Source: Chitinophaga tropicalis (GTDB lineage: Bacteria; Bacteroidota; Bacteroidia; Chitinophagales; Chitinophagaceae). From it: 64,000 nucleotides of DNA. The notes beneath the pieces were generated by a model that saw only the letters and a list, made by a program, of their open reading frames with translations, had not been told where the DNA came from and ran no database searches. Positions 27,681-35,795 of the stretch are shown piece after piece. Each line of letters starts with the position of its first letter. Position 1 is the stretch's first letter. The stretch is from NCBI RefSeq assembly GCF_009758205.1, contig NZ_WRXN01000015.1, positions 1-64,000 on the forward strand, in the 5' to 3' direction. The translations under genes were made by a program, and so were the position numbers.

Positions 27681-28937
27681 ATGAAAAAACTCTTCCCGTC
27701 ATTATTGCAAGGTTGTTTGCTTGCATCAGTCTTATTGTCAGCAAAGATTGCGGATGCACAATTACTGGCGCGCATCCGTATAAAAACTGGCGCTTATAAA
27801 TGCACTGATATACCGGTGTCCGTCACCCTCAGCCCGGCCGCAATTAGAGCGGCAGATTCCCTGCAACTCACAGAAGTAACAAAAGGACAAAGAAAACCGG
27901 TGCTTTACCAGGTGGAAGGAGAACGCCTCTACTGGGTACCCGGCAAAACCTCAGGGCCTGATACCATCCGCACTTTTGAGCTCTATAAACAACAAACCTC
28001 TTATAACAGTACTTCCCGCCTCATGCAGCTGGAAGACAGCGCCGGTGTTTTAAAGCTCAGACAGGGAAGGGCGCCCTTACTCAATTATAACTACGGTATG
28101 GTATATCCTCCCGCCGGAGTAGATACCGTTTACCGCCGCAGCGGGTTCATACATCCTGTCTGGTCGCCCGACGGACAGGTCATCACCAACATACATCCCC
28201 GCGACCACTGGCATCACCTGGGTGTCTGGAACCCATGGACACATACATCGTTTAAAGGAAAAGAAACAGATTTCTGGAACCTGCATAAGAAAGAAGGTAC
28301 AGTACGCTTCAAAGGATTTATATCCCGTACTACCGGCAATATACAATGTGGTTTTACAGCTTTACAGGACCATATCGCTTTTACCGGCAATAAGGAAACT
28401 GTGGCCCTGAACGAGGAATGGTCCGTACATGCCTATTACAGCAACAACACTGAACGCAGGATATGGGATTTTTCCAGCCTGCTGAGCTGCGCAGATACCA
28501 GTGGCATAGAAATGCTGCAATACCGCTATGGCGGGGGCTTCGGATTAAGAGCTACCGCTGCATGGACGGCAGCTACCAGTTACGTACTGACCTCTGAAGG
28601 AAAAACAAGAAAAGATGCAGATAGCACCAGAGCGCGTTGGATAAAAATAACGGGGACGGATAATGGCAGACAGGCAGGCATTCTCATACTATGCCACCCT
28701 GATAACTTCGACTACCCGCAGCCTCTGCGTGTATGGCCGGAAAATTCAGAGAAAGGAGAGATCATGATGAATTATAGTCCCACAAAAATGAGAAGCTGGC
28801 AGCTGGACTACGGCAGGTCATATGCACTTCACTACCGGGTAATGGTCTATGCAGGAGATCTTACTCCGCAGGAAGCAGAAGAGGCCTGGCAAGCCTTTGC
28901 TCATCCTCCTGTTACAGATGTTTCATGGACTAAATAA
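27681..28937 (+). CDS. PmoA/DUF6807 family secreted protein
   Basis: This 418-residue exported protein has a signal peptide (about 1-26, ending ADAQ) and an N-terminal beta-sandwich of about 100 residues. The conserved DUF6807 core contains a histidine-rich segment (GFIHPVWSPDGQVIT ... RDHWHHLGVWNPW). The His and Asp residues suggest metal or carbohydrate binding, but no reaction has been assigned. The frame start at 27669 is rejected since the signal peptide begins at the ATG at 27681. It may be co-transcribed with the epimerase; a terminator follows. Confidence 0.78.
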   Translation: MKKLFPSLLQGCLLASVLLSAKIADAQLLARIRIKTGAYKCTDIPVSVTLSPAAIRAADSLQLTEVTKGQRKPVLYQVEGERLYWVPGKTSGPDTIRTFELYKQQTSYNSTSRLMQLEDSAGVLKLRQGRAPLLNYNYGMVYPPAGVDTVYRRSGFIHPVWSPDGQVITNIHPRDHWHHLGVWNPWTHTSFKGKETDFWNLHKKEGTVRFKGFISRTTGNIQCGFTALQDHIAFTGNKETVALNEEWSVHAYYSNNTERRIWDFSSLLSCADTSGIEMLQYRYGGGFGLRATAAWTAATSYVLTSEGKTRKDADSTRARWIKITGTDNGRQAGILILCHPDNFDYPQPLRVWPENSEKGEIMMNYSPTKMRSWQLDYGRSYALHYRVMVYAGDLTPQEAEEAWQAFAHPPVTDVSWTK

Positions 28938-28967
28938 AAATAGCTTTCGCCACGGCGAAAGCTATTT
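28938..28967. terminator. Bidirectional terminator
   Basis: AAATAGCTTTCGCC (28938-28951) pairs perfectly with 28954-28967. The tight loop and A/T-rich ends serve two convergent genes. The TTTCGCC/GGCGAAA core resembles the hairpin of the repeat family, without its GC box. Confidence 0.8.
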
Positions 28968-28990
28968 GCTATAATATTATTCTCAACGCA

Positions 28991-29626
28991 TCAGATGGCT
29001 ATACCGTGTGAAGCTTCCTGGCTGGCCTCATAAACGGCAGATAACAGGTCTCTCTTGGAGAAGCCGCCTTCCAGCCATTTATCTACTGAACTGTAAACGA
29101 TCTTTAAAGAAGGACTGAGTACATAAACGGCCGGTACAGGTACGTCTTCATTGATCCCTGAGATCCTGTCCCAGATAGGGTCTGTAGCAGAATAAATACC
29201 TGCCTTACGGGCAATATGATTGTGCTGGTCCCAGATGCTGGCAAATGGCAGCTGCAGGTCAGCTGTAACAGCATCAAAGAGCTTTTTATCCTCTGTTGTA
29301 GCAACCAGCAGTTGTCCGCCCATCACCCTGATATCAGCATAGATATCTTTCAGGTCTTCCAGTCGGCGGGTACCATAGCCGTTCCAGTGAATAGAATGGA
29401 AAGCCAGTACCAGCGGGCGGTCCAGCAATTGTGTGATAGGCAGTGAACCGTTCACAGATTTCAATGTATCTGAAGCAGCAATGATATTCTTCTTATGTAT
29501 ATGAAAGGAAGGTAGTGTCTGTCCTGCCTGTAATGGCTTGATCGGGGTTCTCTCTTTAGAGCCTTTAACAATATATTCCAGCTCATATTGCGGGAAGAAA
29601 TCTGCATATCTGTTGATCCTGGACAT
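28991..29626 (-). CDS. Cysteine-free peroxiredoxin/thioredoxin-fold protein
   Basis: This 211-residue cytoplasmic protein has the AhpC/TSA fold pattern: an entry region TLPSFHIHKKN, a central strand PLVLAFHSIHWNGYG where redox enzymes carry Cys-x-x-Cys, then VMGGQLLVATTEDKKL, LPFASIWDQHNHIARKAGIY and VPAVYVLSPSLKIVYS. The protein contains no cysteine at all, so it cannot use the thiol chemistry of the family. It may be a binding or scaffold protein or a decayed enzyme. It is convergent with the DUF6807 gene. Confidence 0.7.
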   Translation of the reverse strand: MSRINRYADFFPQYELEYIVKGSKERTPIKPLQAGQTLPSFHIHKKNIIAASDTLKSVNGSLPITQLLDRPLVLAFHSIHWNGYGTRRLEDLKDIYADIRVMGGQLLVATTEDKKLFDAVTADLQLPFASIWDQHNHIARKAGIYSATDPIWDRISGINEDVPVPAVYVLSPSLKIVYSSVDKWLEGGFSKRDLLSAVYEASQEASHGIAI

Positions 29627-29803
29627 AGTATTCAGTTTAAGAGGTAAAGGTTGGTAAATGATAAGGAATTAATGGTTGTTATGATTCTTATGAAACGGTG
29701 GCTGGTAAAATACCAGTAGTCATCATCAGCAACAACAGACATTATATGATGTGAGCTTATACATTTTTTATTGTTTGTGATACAAATATAGGGATAATTT
29801 TCT

Positions 29804-29830
29804 AATACCCTACAAGTTTTGTAGGGTATT
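29804..29830. promoter_or_regulatory. Perfect palindrome, possible operator
   Basis: AATACCCTACAA (29804-29815) is exactly repeated inverted at 29819-29830 around loop GTT. It lies in the divergent spacer, 26 bases before the -33 box of the DUF1266 gene, and contains TACA/TGTA half-sites. It may be a repressor site; a hairpin terminator is less likely at this position. Confidence 0.45.
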
Positions 29831-29856
29831 TATTAAATCATTGATTGCCAGTGTGG

Positions 29857-29889
29857 TTTGAAAATGAAATTTGAAAAGATTTATATTTG
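29857..29889 (+). promoter_or_regulatory. Bacteroidota-type promoter, DUF1266 lipoprotein
   Basis: TTTG (29857-29860), a 21-base spacer and TATATTTG (29882-29889) fit the -33/-7 pattern, 29 bases before the start. Confidence 0.6.
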
Positions 29890-29918
29890 GTGCTTTAGTT
29901 TATTAAAACATATATTGA

Positions 29919-30767
29919 ATGAAAGGGAAAAATTTACTGATGATAGCCGCAATAGCCATATTGACGGGAGCAGGATGTAATAATGATAATAAGAAGAAGG
30001 AGCAGGGGAGGGAGGCTGTTGCTGCAGAAAAGCCACAGACTATCACCAACTATGAATTATATCCTTTCATGCTGGGAGGCGTTTATTTCTTTCACGGCTA
30101 CGGTGGCCCGGCAGCTGTATATGACAGGTTGATCAAGCCAATGGTACAGGGCCAGCCGGGCGATTCATCTTTCTCCACCACATTGCAGTCAGCCTACAGC
30201 AGGTACTTTGTATTCCCCTTCAAACCGGAAGATGATAAAGACGGAAAAGAAGCTAAAGCCACACTGGCCGACTACTGGGATATTCACGACAAAGCAGGAC
30301 TGGAACAATCGCTCACCTGGTTACTGGAAGAAGGTCACCAGGCTCAGTATGCCCGGTACCGTAAAGCAATAGACGAAAATGGTGGTAAAGATGCAGATCT
30401 CTCAAAAGTAGACATGGCAAAGTATGGGTTCTCTGCAAAAGATAAAGACGGATTGGAATTCGTAAAGGCACATTATACCTCATTCAGCACTGCCGGCATC
30501 AAAGCGTGGGACCTTGCCCGTTACATTAATAATATTTGTATTGCCTACCAGGCAGGATATTTTGTCAGGGGAGAAGCCGTAGCCTGGTTGCAGAAAGCAC
30601 CATTAATAGCAAGGAAGGCATACAGCGACTGGAAAACATATTTCAATGACTTTCTTTTGGGAAGAGAATTCTGGGGCGGTGGAGTAACAGATAATGAACA
30701 GTATAAGAAAGAAGTAGATGGATTACTGGAAGGAGAATATAGTATCTACCAGTATCTCTCATTTTAA
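29919..30767 (+). CDS. DUF1266 lipoprotein
   Basis: This 282-residue lipoprotein has a signal peptide with lipobox GAGC (about 17-20) followed by a charged linker. The C-terminal half carries the DUF1266 pattern: IKAWDLARYINNICIAYQAGY, then EAVAWLQKAPLIARKAYSDW and LLGREFWGGG. DUF1266 proteins have no known activity. The gene stands alone between a palindrome-bearing promoter region and the T6SS locus, with a two-hairpin repeat right after it. A functional link to the T6SS is not supported. Confidence 0.7.
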   Translation: MKGKNLLMIAAIAILTGAGCNNDNKKKEQGREAVAAEKPQTITNYELYPFMLGGVYFFHGYGGPAAVYDRLIKPMVQGQPGDSSFSTTLQSAYSRYFVFPFKPEDDKDGKEAKATLADYWDIHDKAGLEQSLTWLLEEGHQAQYARYRKAIDENGGKDADLSKVDMAKYGFSAKDKDGLEFVKAHYTSFSTAGIKAWDLARYINNICIAYQAGYFVRGEAVAWLQKAPLIARKAYSDWKTYFNDFLLGREFWGGGVTDNEQYKKEVDGLLEGEYSIYQYLSF

Positions 30768-30869
30768 ATTTTAGCCGGCGGCAAACCACAGGCCGCTCTC
30801 AAAGGATCTATTTTGCTTTTATTTCAGGCAGACCGCAGGTCTTCCTCTTTCTCTCCCGGATCAATTTAC

Positions 30870-30952
30870 TCTGGCCGGCCGCCGGCCAGAAGCCACGCTC
30901 AAAAAATCGATTTTGCCGAAGGCGAAATCGATTTTTTGAACAGTTTCCCTGC
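30870..30952 (+). repeat. Bipartite two-hairpin intergenic element, copy 7
   Basis: The GC palindrome CTGGCCGGCCGCCGGCCAG (30871-30889) is followed by a hairpin with arms 30899-30917 and 30921-30939, loop GAA, one G-T wobble, and flank ACAGTTTCC. A partial copy precedes it at 30770-30815. Confidence 0.85.
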
Positions 30953-31021
30953 CTTGAATATTATATACCCTCCAAAACTGAATATTTCCCATACACTTCC
31001 TTCCCTTCACCTCCCACTTTC

Positions 31022-31065
31022 AAGTATCTTTCAAGCATGTCTTAAGCATGTCTTAAGCATGTTTA
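31022..31065 (+). repeat. 11-bp tandem direct repeats upstream of the T6SS
   Basis: AAGCATGTCTT occurs twice exactly (31033-31043 and 31044-31054), then AAGCATGTTTA (31055-31065), with a weaker copy before (31022-31032). The period is about one helical turn, so identical faces of DNA are presented. It lies 300 bases before clpV. Confidence 0.7.
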
Positions 31066-31197
31066 GTGTATGTATTGCGGTACCTGAAGTGCACCACGGT
31101 AAAATTACAGAACTAAGAATTTTCATCCTCCTTATAACGCCGGTTTATGAATATCCCTGAATAATTCAAACCATTCTCTTTTTTTATATTATTTTAA

Positions 31198-31233
31198 TAT
31201 CTGTTAGCGAAACTGTTCTGTCATTAACAGATA
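31198..31233. promoter_or_regulatory. Inverted repeat upstream of clpV
   Basis: TATCTGTTA (31198-31206) and TAACAGATA (31225-31233) are perfect 9-bp inverted half-sites with an 18-base spacer, about 135 bases before the clpV start. The geometry suits a dimeric regulator, but no regulator is identified. Confidence 0.4.
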
Positions 31234-31365
31234 AATGATTGTTATACATTTTCGCAGTATCTTTACCCTGTAAATTAAAAACCCGATATTACACCGGCTT
31301 AAACAACGCCATGTGATATTTTAACCCTTTTAAACATATAACCTGAAAAACCTTGGAACGCCCAA

Positions 31366-33825
31366 ATGACCCTGACCACTTATACTATATATGCTCCTGA
31401 AGTCCAGGCCGCTATTCACATTGCGCAGGCCCTGGCTAAAGAACATCATCACGCAAACTACACCCCAGCTCACCTTCTCCTGGCATGCCTCCATAAAGAA
31501 ATAGCCCTGACAGATCCTTTACGGGCCATGGGAGTAGATACTTACTATCTTGAAGAGTGGGCCGAAGTGCGTCTTGACACAGTACCTAAAGCATCCCGCT
31601 CAGCCGGAGAACCGGAAGCAGATGAATATGCTGCCAATGTTTTACAGGAAGCAGATGCTGTCAGGCTGGAACAAGACCTTGATACGGCAGATGCCTGGTG
31701 CCTGCTGGTAGCATTAAGCACCCCGGGTGTAGGTTTTTCTTTTGAACAGCTGAAAACCTTCCCCCTGCAGCGCACACAGCTGCTGGCGCATTTTGATAAA
31801 AGCCCTAAGGATGGTAAAAAGCCTGCTACTACAGTGATTACACCGGGAGGAAAGCATACTGCTCTGAAGTATGTATACCGCCTGACAGATCCGCAATACC
31901 TCCAAACCCGGCATGCACTGGCAGGAAGAGATGCAGAGATACGCAGCATGCTCGAAATATTATCCCGGAAAGGACGCTCCAGCATACTCGTTACCGGCGA
32001 AGGAGGAGTAGGTAAAACCTCCCTGGCAGAGGCCCTGGCCGCTGCCATTGTAAATAAACAGGCGCCGCAACAGTTGCAGCAAACAGATATCTATGCCCTG
32101 GATTACGGTGCTTTCATTGCCGGCGCAGCTTATAAGAACGAACTGGAAGACCGCCTGCAGCAGATCATGCAGCAGTTACAGCAGAGTGGCCGGCATATAC
32201 TTTTCATTGACAACCTGCATACCTTACTGGATAAACAACCCGGTTCTGCCGGAGGGATAGGCAATGTGCTGAAGGCCGCTATGAACAAAGGGGAGATCAT
32301 TATCATAGGCACCAGCACCCCGGAAGGCTTCCGGAAACTGATAGAACCGGATAGCCTTTTACGTCACTGCTTCGAATTGCTCCGGCTGTCAGAACCTGAT
32401 GAAGCCCTGGCAGCCCGCATGATCCGCGCAGTAATGCCTGATTACGAAAGCTATTATAACCTTACTGCCCCCGCACCCGTGATAGCCGAAGCTATCCGCC
32501 TGTCCCGGCGCTACCTGAAAGAACGCAGCCTGCCGGATAGCGCCATCAACCTGATGGACCGTACCATGGCAGCTATCCGTACTACTGCCGATACCGGGCA
32601 GCAAACCTGGACAGACCTCCAGGCAAAGCTCCACACCGCCGGCAACGACGTGGAAGAACTCCGCTGGTGGTACCAGCAATGTATGCAACGCTTCAGCGCC
32701 CTGCTTACCACTCGCCTGAAGATCGAAAAAGACGTTTATAAGCTCGAAGAAGCGCCTGTTCTGCAAGCTGCCTTACAGGACATCCTTGAGCAGTTAAAAC
32801 CGCTTATTGAGGCCCCGCATAGCGAAATAAGCAATACCGACCTCGCTACCATGATAGCAGAAAGCACCGGTATCCCCCTGGGCAAGATCCAGTCAGGGGA
32901 AAGAGAACGGTTGGTGAATATGGACCTCGAACTGAGGAAAAGGGTAGTAGGGCAGGACCATGCCCTTAAAACCGTGGCAGAAGCAGTGCTGGAATCACGT
33001 TCCGGCCTCAGCAGACCCGGACAGCCAATGGGTTCTTTCTTTTTCCTCGGACCAACAGGAACAGGTAAAACAGAGCTGGCAAAATCTTTGGCAGACTTCT
33101 TGTTCCAGGATGAGCGGTGCATGATCCGGTTTGATATGTCAGAGTTCAAGGAAGAACACTCTGCAGCTTTGTTGTACGGCGCACCTCCCGGTTATGTAGG
33201 CTATGAAGAAGGGGGACTGCTGGTAAACAAGATCCGCCAGCAACCCTATGCCGTTGTTTTGTTTGATGAAATAGAGAAGGCGCACCCTTCTGTTTTCGAT
33301 ATTTTCCTGCAGATCATGGACGAAGGTAAATTGCATGACCGCCTGGGTAAAACCGGCGATTTCTCCAATGCATTGATCCTTTTCACTTCCAACATCGGAA
33401 GTGATGTGATCGCCCGGTCTTTCCGCCAGGGCGTCATCCCTCCCTCACAACAGCTGATGGAGATCATGGCCCGCCATTTCAGGCCGGAATTCCTGGGCCG
33501 TCTGACAGAAATAGTACCTTTCGGTCCCATTCAGCAGGAAAACGTTGTAAAGATATTTGACATTCATCTGAAACATTTACTCCAACTGCTGGCTCAGCAA
33601 CAGATCACGCTGAACGTCTCGGCAGCTGCCAGGGAAATGCTTGCAGCTGAAGGCTACTCGCCGTTATACGGCGCCCGCCCGCTCAAAGAGGTGATAAGGA
33701 ACAGGCTGCGGAAACCATTGTCCCGCATGATCATTGAAGGCAGCCTGCTGCCAGACACCGCAGTAACATTGGATGTTGACGACAACGGTTTGCTGCAGTG
33801 GCAAACCAGGGCTCAGGAATTTTAG
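31366..33825 (+). CDS. tssH: T6SS sheath-disassembly ATPase ClpV (TssH)
   Basis: ClpV recycles contracted T6SS sheath. The 819-residue protein has a Clp N-domain (about 1-140), a first AAA+ domain (Walker A GEGGVGKT, 211-218), a middle region (about 435-510) and a second AAA+ domain (Walker A GPTGTGKT, 562-569; Walker B Asp634-Glu635 in FDEIEKAH). In the first domain the Walker B reads FIDNLH: the catalytic Glu is Asn283, which should slow hydrolysis there. ClpB is excluded by the following tssB-tssC genes and the short middle domain. Confidence 0.93.
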   Translation: MTLTTYTIYAPEVQAAIHIAQALAKEHHHANYTPAHLLLACLHKEIALTDPLRAMGVDTYYLEEWAEVRLDTVPKASRSAGEPEADEYAANVLQEADAVRLEQDLDTADAWCLLVALSTPGVGFSFEQLKTFPLQRTQLLAHFDKSPKDGKKPATTVITPGGKHTALKYVYRLTDPQYLQTRHALAGRDAEIRSMLEILSRKGRSSILVTGEGGVGKTSLAEALAAAIVNKQAPQQLQQTDIYALDYGAFIAGAAYKNELEDRLQQIMQQLQQSGRHILFIDNLHTLLDKQPGSAGGIGNVLKAAMNKGEIIIIGTSTPEGFRKLIEPDSLLRHCFELLRLSEPDEALAARMIRAVMPDYESYYNLTAPAPVIAEAIRLSRRYLKERSLPDSAINLMDRTMAAIRTTADTGQQTWTDLQAKLHTAGNDVEELRWWYQQCMQRFSALLTTRLKIEKDVYKLEEAPVLQAALQDILEQLKPLIEAPHSEISNTDLATMIAESTGIPLGKIQSGERERLVNMDLELRKRVVGQDHALKTVAEAVLESRSGLSRPGQPMGSFFFLGPTGTGKTELAKSLADFLFQDERCMIRFDMSEFKEEHSAALLYGAPPGYVGYEEGGLLVNKIRQQPYAVVLFDEIEKAHPSVFDIFLQIMDEGKLHDRLGKTGDFSNALILFTSNIGSDVIARSFRQGVIPPSQQLMEIMARHFRPEFLGRLTEIVPFGPIQQENVVKIFDIHLKHLLQLLAQQQITLNVSAAAREMLAAEGYSPLYGARPLKEVIRNRLRKPLSRMIIEGSLLPDTAVTLDVDDNGLLQWQTRAQEF

Positions 33826-33877
33826 TTAAATTACGGATAAGACCATAGAACATTTATTGTTGTAAAACCATTTTTGT

Positions 33878-34324
33878 ATGAATGATAACTACGGAATTGG
33901 CGGAAACGAGGTGAAACTCGACGCCAATGAGGCCATTGTTGAGATCTCGCATAACCGGACCCTGTTTGCTGAAAAGTTGACCCGGGAAACGCCTGTAAAA
34001 CCGGAAATAGTACAGGGATTAACTTCAGTAGAAGCCGTATTCGAACATTACAAGCCCTCCGTGAATATGCTGTTTCACGATGCAGAAGGCCGTACCGTTC
34101 CCGAAAACCTGGAGTTCCATAACCTGGGCGATTTTGGCGTGAAAGGAATCACCGCACAGAGCGATTTCCTCAACAACCTCGCTACTGAAAAAGAACAGTA
34201 CCTCAGGATCATGAAACACCTGAAAACAAACAAAGTGCTGAAAGCGGCACTGGCAGACCCCACAGCCAGACAGGCCCTGCTCGCCTCCGTCAGATCTTTG
34301 CTGGCAGACCTGAAGACTAAATAA
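33878..34324 (+). CDS. tssB: T6SS sheath small subunit TssB
   Basis: TssB pairs with TssC to form the contractile sheath. The 148-residue protein contains EIVQGLTSVEAVFEHYKPSV and the conserved FHNLGDFGVKGI segment near residue 87, then a helical C-terminus that interlocks with TssC. It is of the divergent Bacteroidota type, with a short N-terminus. It lies 52 bases after clpV and 27 bases before tssC. Confidence 0.92.
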   Translation: MNDNYGIGGNEVKLDANEAIVEISHNRTLFAEKLTRETPVKPEIVQGLTSVEAVFEHYKPSVNMLFHDAEGRTVPENLEFHNLGDFGVKGITAQSDFLNNLATEKEQYLRIMKHLKTNKVLKAALADPTARQALLASVRSLLADLKTK

Positions 34325-34351
34325 TTCAACTCACATTGACAATCCGCTCTT

Positions 34352-35728
34352 ATGGCAGAACTACAAAAACAGGAAGAGCAGCAGGAACAGCTGCAGACTG
34401 CACCGGGACAACAACAGGCTGCTTCCCTGGAAGAAAGTATTGATAAACTGGCAAAATACGGAGGCTTTGACCTCCTGGAAGGTACTATCGAAGGCGTTCA
34501 GAACCTTAACCCCGACAGGAAAGCCCGCCGGAATATTTTCCTTACAGAAAGCTCCAAAAAAGGTGAAAGAGACAAACTCCACAAAACCCTGGAGCTATGG
34601 GAAAAAGTACTGACCGAAGCCCAGGACCTCCCCGATATGGTGACCTACTGTACAGAACAATCCGAACAGGCAGAACGTGTACTGATCAACAATCTCTCCG
34701 AAGCTATAGATACCACCCGCGAACTGGAACAATCCTATCGCAACGTGGCCCTCTTCTTCAAGAACACGGAATCAGACAAAGTGAAGAATATCTCCTTCAT
34801 CAACGCTGAACCGGATCAGCTGAAAGACCTGGACAATACCCGCTTCATCGACTTTATACAACAGGAGCTGGTAGCCAACTACGACCGCCTCGACCTGCGC
34901 GATAACTATAGCCTGCTCATCATACCAGGATATCTCGGCTCCAACAAGGTGCTGGAAAAATGGGCAAAGATCGCATATGAGAACAAGGTAATGATGATAA
35001 CCGACTTCTCTCACCTGGACGCCCCTGACGATGTAATGGAGATGTTCGAACTGGCCAACCTCACCGGTGGCGAAGTACACCGCTCCAACGTTATCATGGC
35101 CTGCAACTGGCTGGTAGGACGCGGCAAATTCGATGAGATCAGGGAAGAAGATAATCTCTACGTACCACCCTCCGGCGCATTGGCAGGAAAGATCTATAAA
35201 ACACTCATGTCCCAGGTAACTGCCGGTAAGAAATTCGGCGGTATGAACGAAGTGGACGGCGTGAAATTCGAGCTCAAAAAGAGCGAAATCGCCAGCCTGG
35301 AAAAACTGGGCCTCGTCCCTATGGTGAAAGAATATGGAAAGGTAATGGCCTTCAGCGCCAAAACACTTTTCAACGGTGACAACATCGGTTTACAGACCTA
35401 TTCCGTTGTACGTGTATTCGACTACGTAACCAAGGTGCTGATGGACTTCCTGAACCGCCGCGCTTTTGAAAATTTCAATGCCAACACACGCAAGGACCTG
35501 ATGAAACAGATCATCCGTTTCCTTGACAGTATCACAGGCCCTGACAAACTGATAGAGGATTTCAACGTCCGCCGTTTTGAACAGGACCCTATCCAGAAAG
35601 ATCGTATCCACCTCAATATCCATCTGAAACCGTACTTCCCCGCCAAGAACTTCCTGATCAAAATGGAAGGACATAAAGGTGAAGATGCGAACGAATGGGA
35701 CACCGAATACGAACAGGACAAAGCATAA
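34352..35728 (+). CDS. tssC: T6SS sheath large subunit TssC
   Basis: TssC is the main sheath protein. The 458-residue product has a Gln/Glu-rich N-terminus, a conserved segment DLRDNYSLLIIPGYLGSNKV (about 182), ASL and GAL elements (YVPPSGALAGKIYKTLMSQV, about 270) and a C-terminal region ending in acidic residues. It matches the Bacteroidota TssC family rather than the proteobacterial one. A stem-loop follows the stop codon and may set expression of the sheath pair apart from downstream genes. Confidence 0.93.
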   Translation: MAELQKQEEQQEQLQTAPGQQQAASLEESIDKLAKYGGFDLLEGTIEGVQNLNPDRKARRNIFLTESSKKGERDKLHKTLELWEKVLTEAQDLPDMVTYCTEQSEQAERVLINNLSEAIDTTRELEQSYRNVALFFKNTESDKVKNISFINAEPDQLKDLDNTRFIDFIQQELVANYDRLDLRDNYSLLIIPGYLGSNKVLEKWAKIAYENKVMMITDFSHLDAPDDVMEMFELANLTGGEVHRSNVIMACNWLVGRGKFDEIREEDNLYVPPSGALAGKIYKTLMSQVTAGKKFGGMNEVDGVKFELKKSEIASLEKLGLVPMVKEYGKVMAFSAKTLFNGDNIGLQTYSVVRVFDYVTKVLMDFLNRRAFENFNANTRKDLMKQIIRFLDSITGPDKLIEDFNVRRFEQDPIQKDRIHLNIHLKPYFPAKNFLIKMEGHKGEDANEWDTEYEQDKA

Positions 35729-35748
35729 AATATAGTATGACAGAACAG

Positions 35749-35790
35749 CCGGCAACAGGAGTAAAAGCAGATCATCCTCCCTGTTGCCGG
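35749..35790 (+). promoter_or_regulatory. Stem-loop after tssC
   Basis: CCGGCAACAGG (35749-35759) pairs perfectly with CCTGTTGCCGG (35780-35790) around a 20-base loop, 20 bases after the tssC stop. There is no T run after it, so it is more likely an mRNA-stabilising or attenuating hairpin than a full terminator. Confidence 0.6.
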
Positions 35791-35795
35791 AATAA

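Larger units (their letters stand above)
30768..31365. other. Long intergenic region upstream of the T6SS locus
   Basis: This 598-base spacer holds a partial repeat copy (about 30770-30815), a full two-hairpin copy (30870-30952), an 11-bp tandem repeat (31022-31065) and a 9-bp inverted repeat (31198-31206 and 31225-31233). A 115-codon frame at 30813-31160 crosses the repeats and is not credible as a gene. The clpV promoter should lie in the right part; TATCTTTA near 31256 is a weak -7 candidate. Confidence 0.65.

Noticed and set aside
30813..31160. 115-codon open frame before the T6SS
   Set aside because: It runs through two repeat copies and the tandem repeats and its translation is low in any structural pattern.
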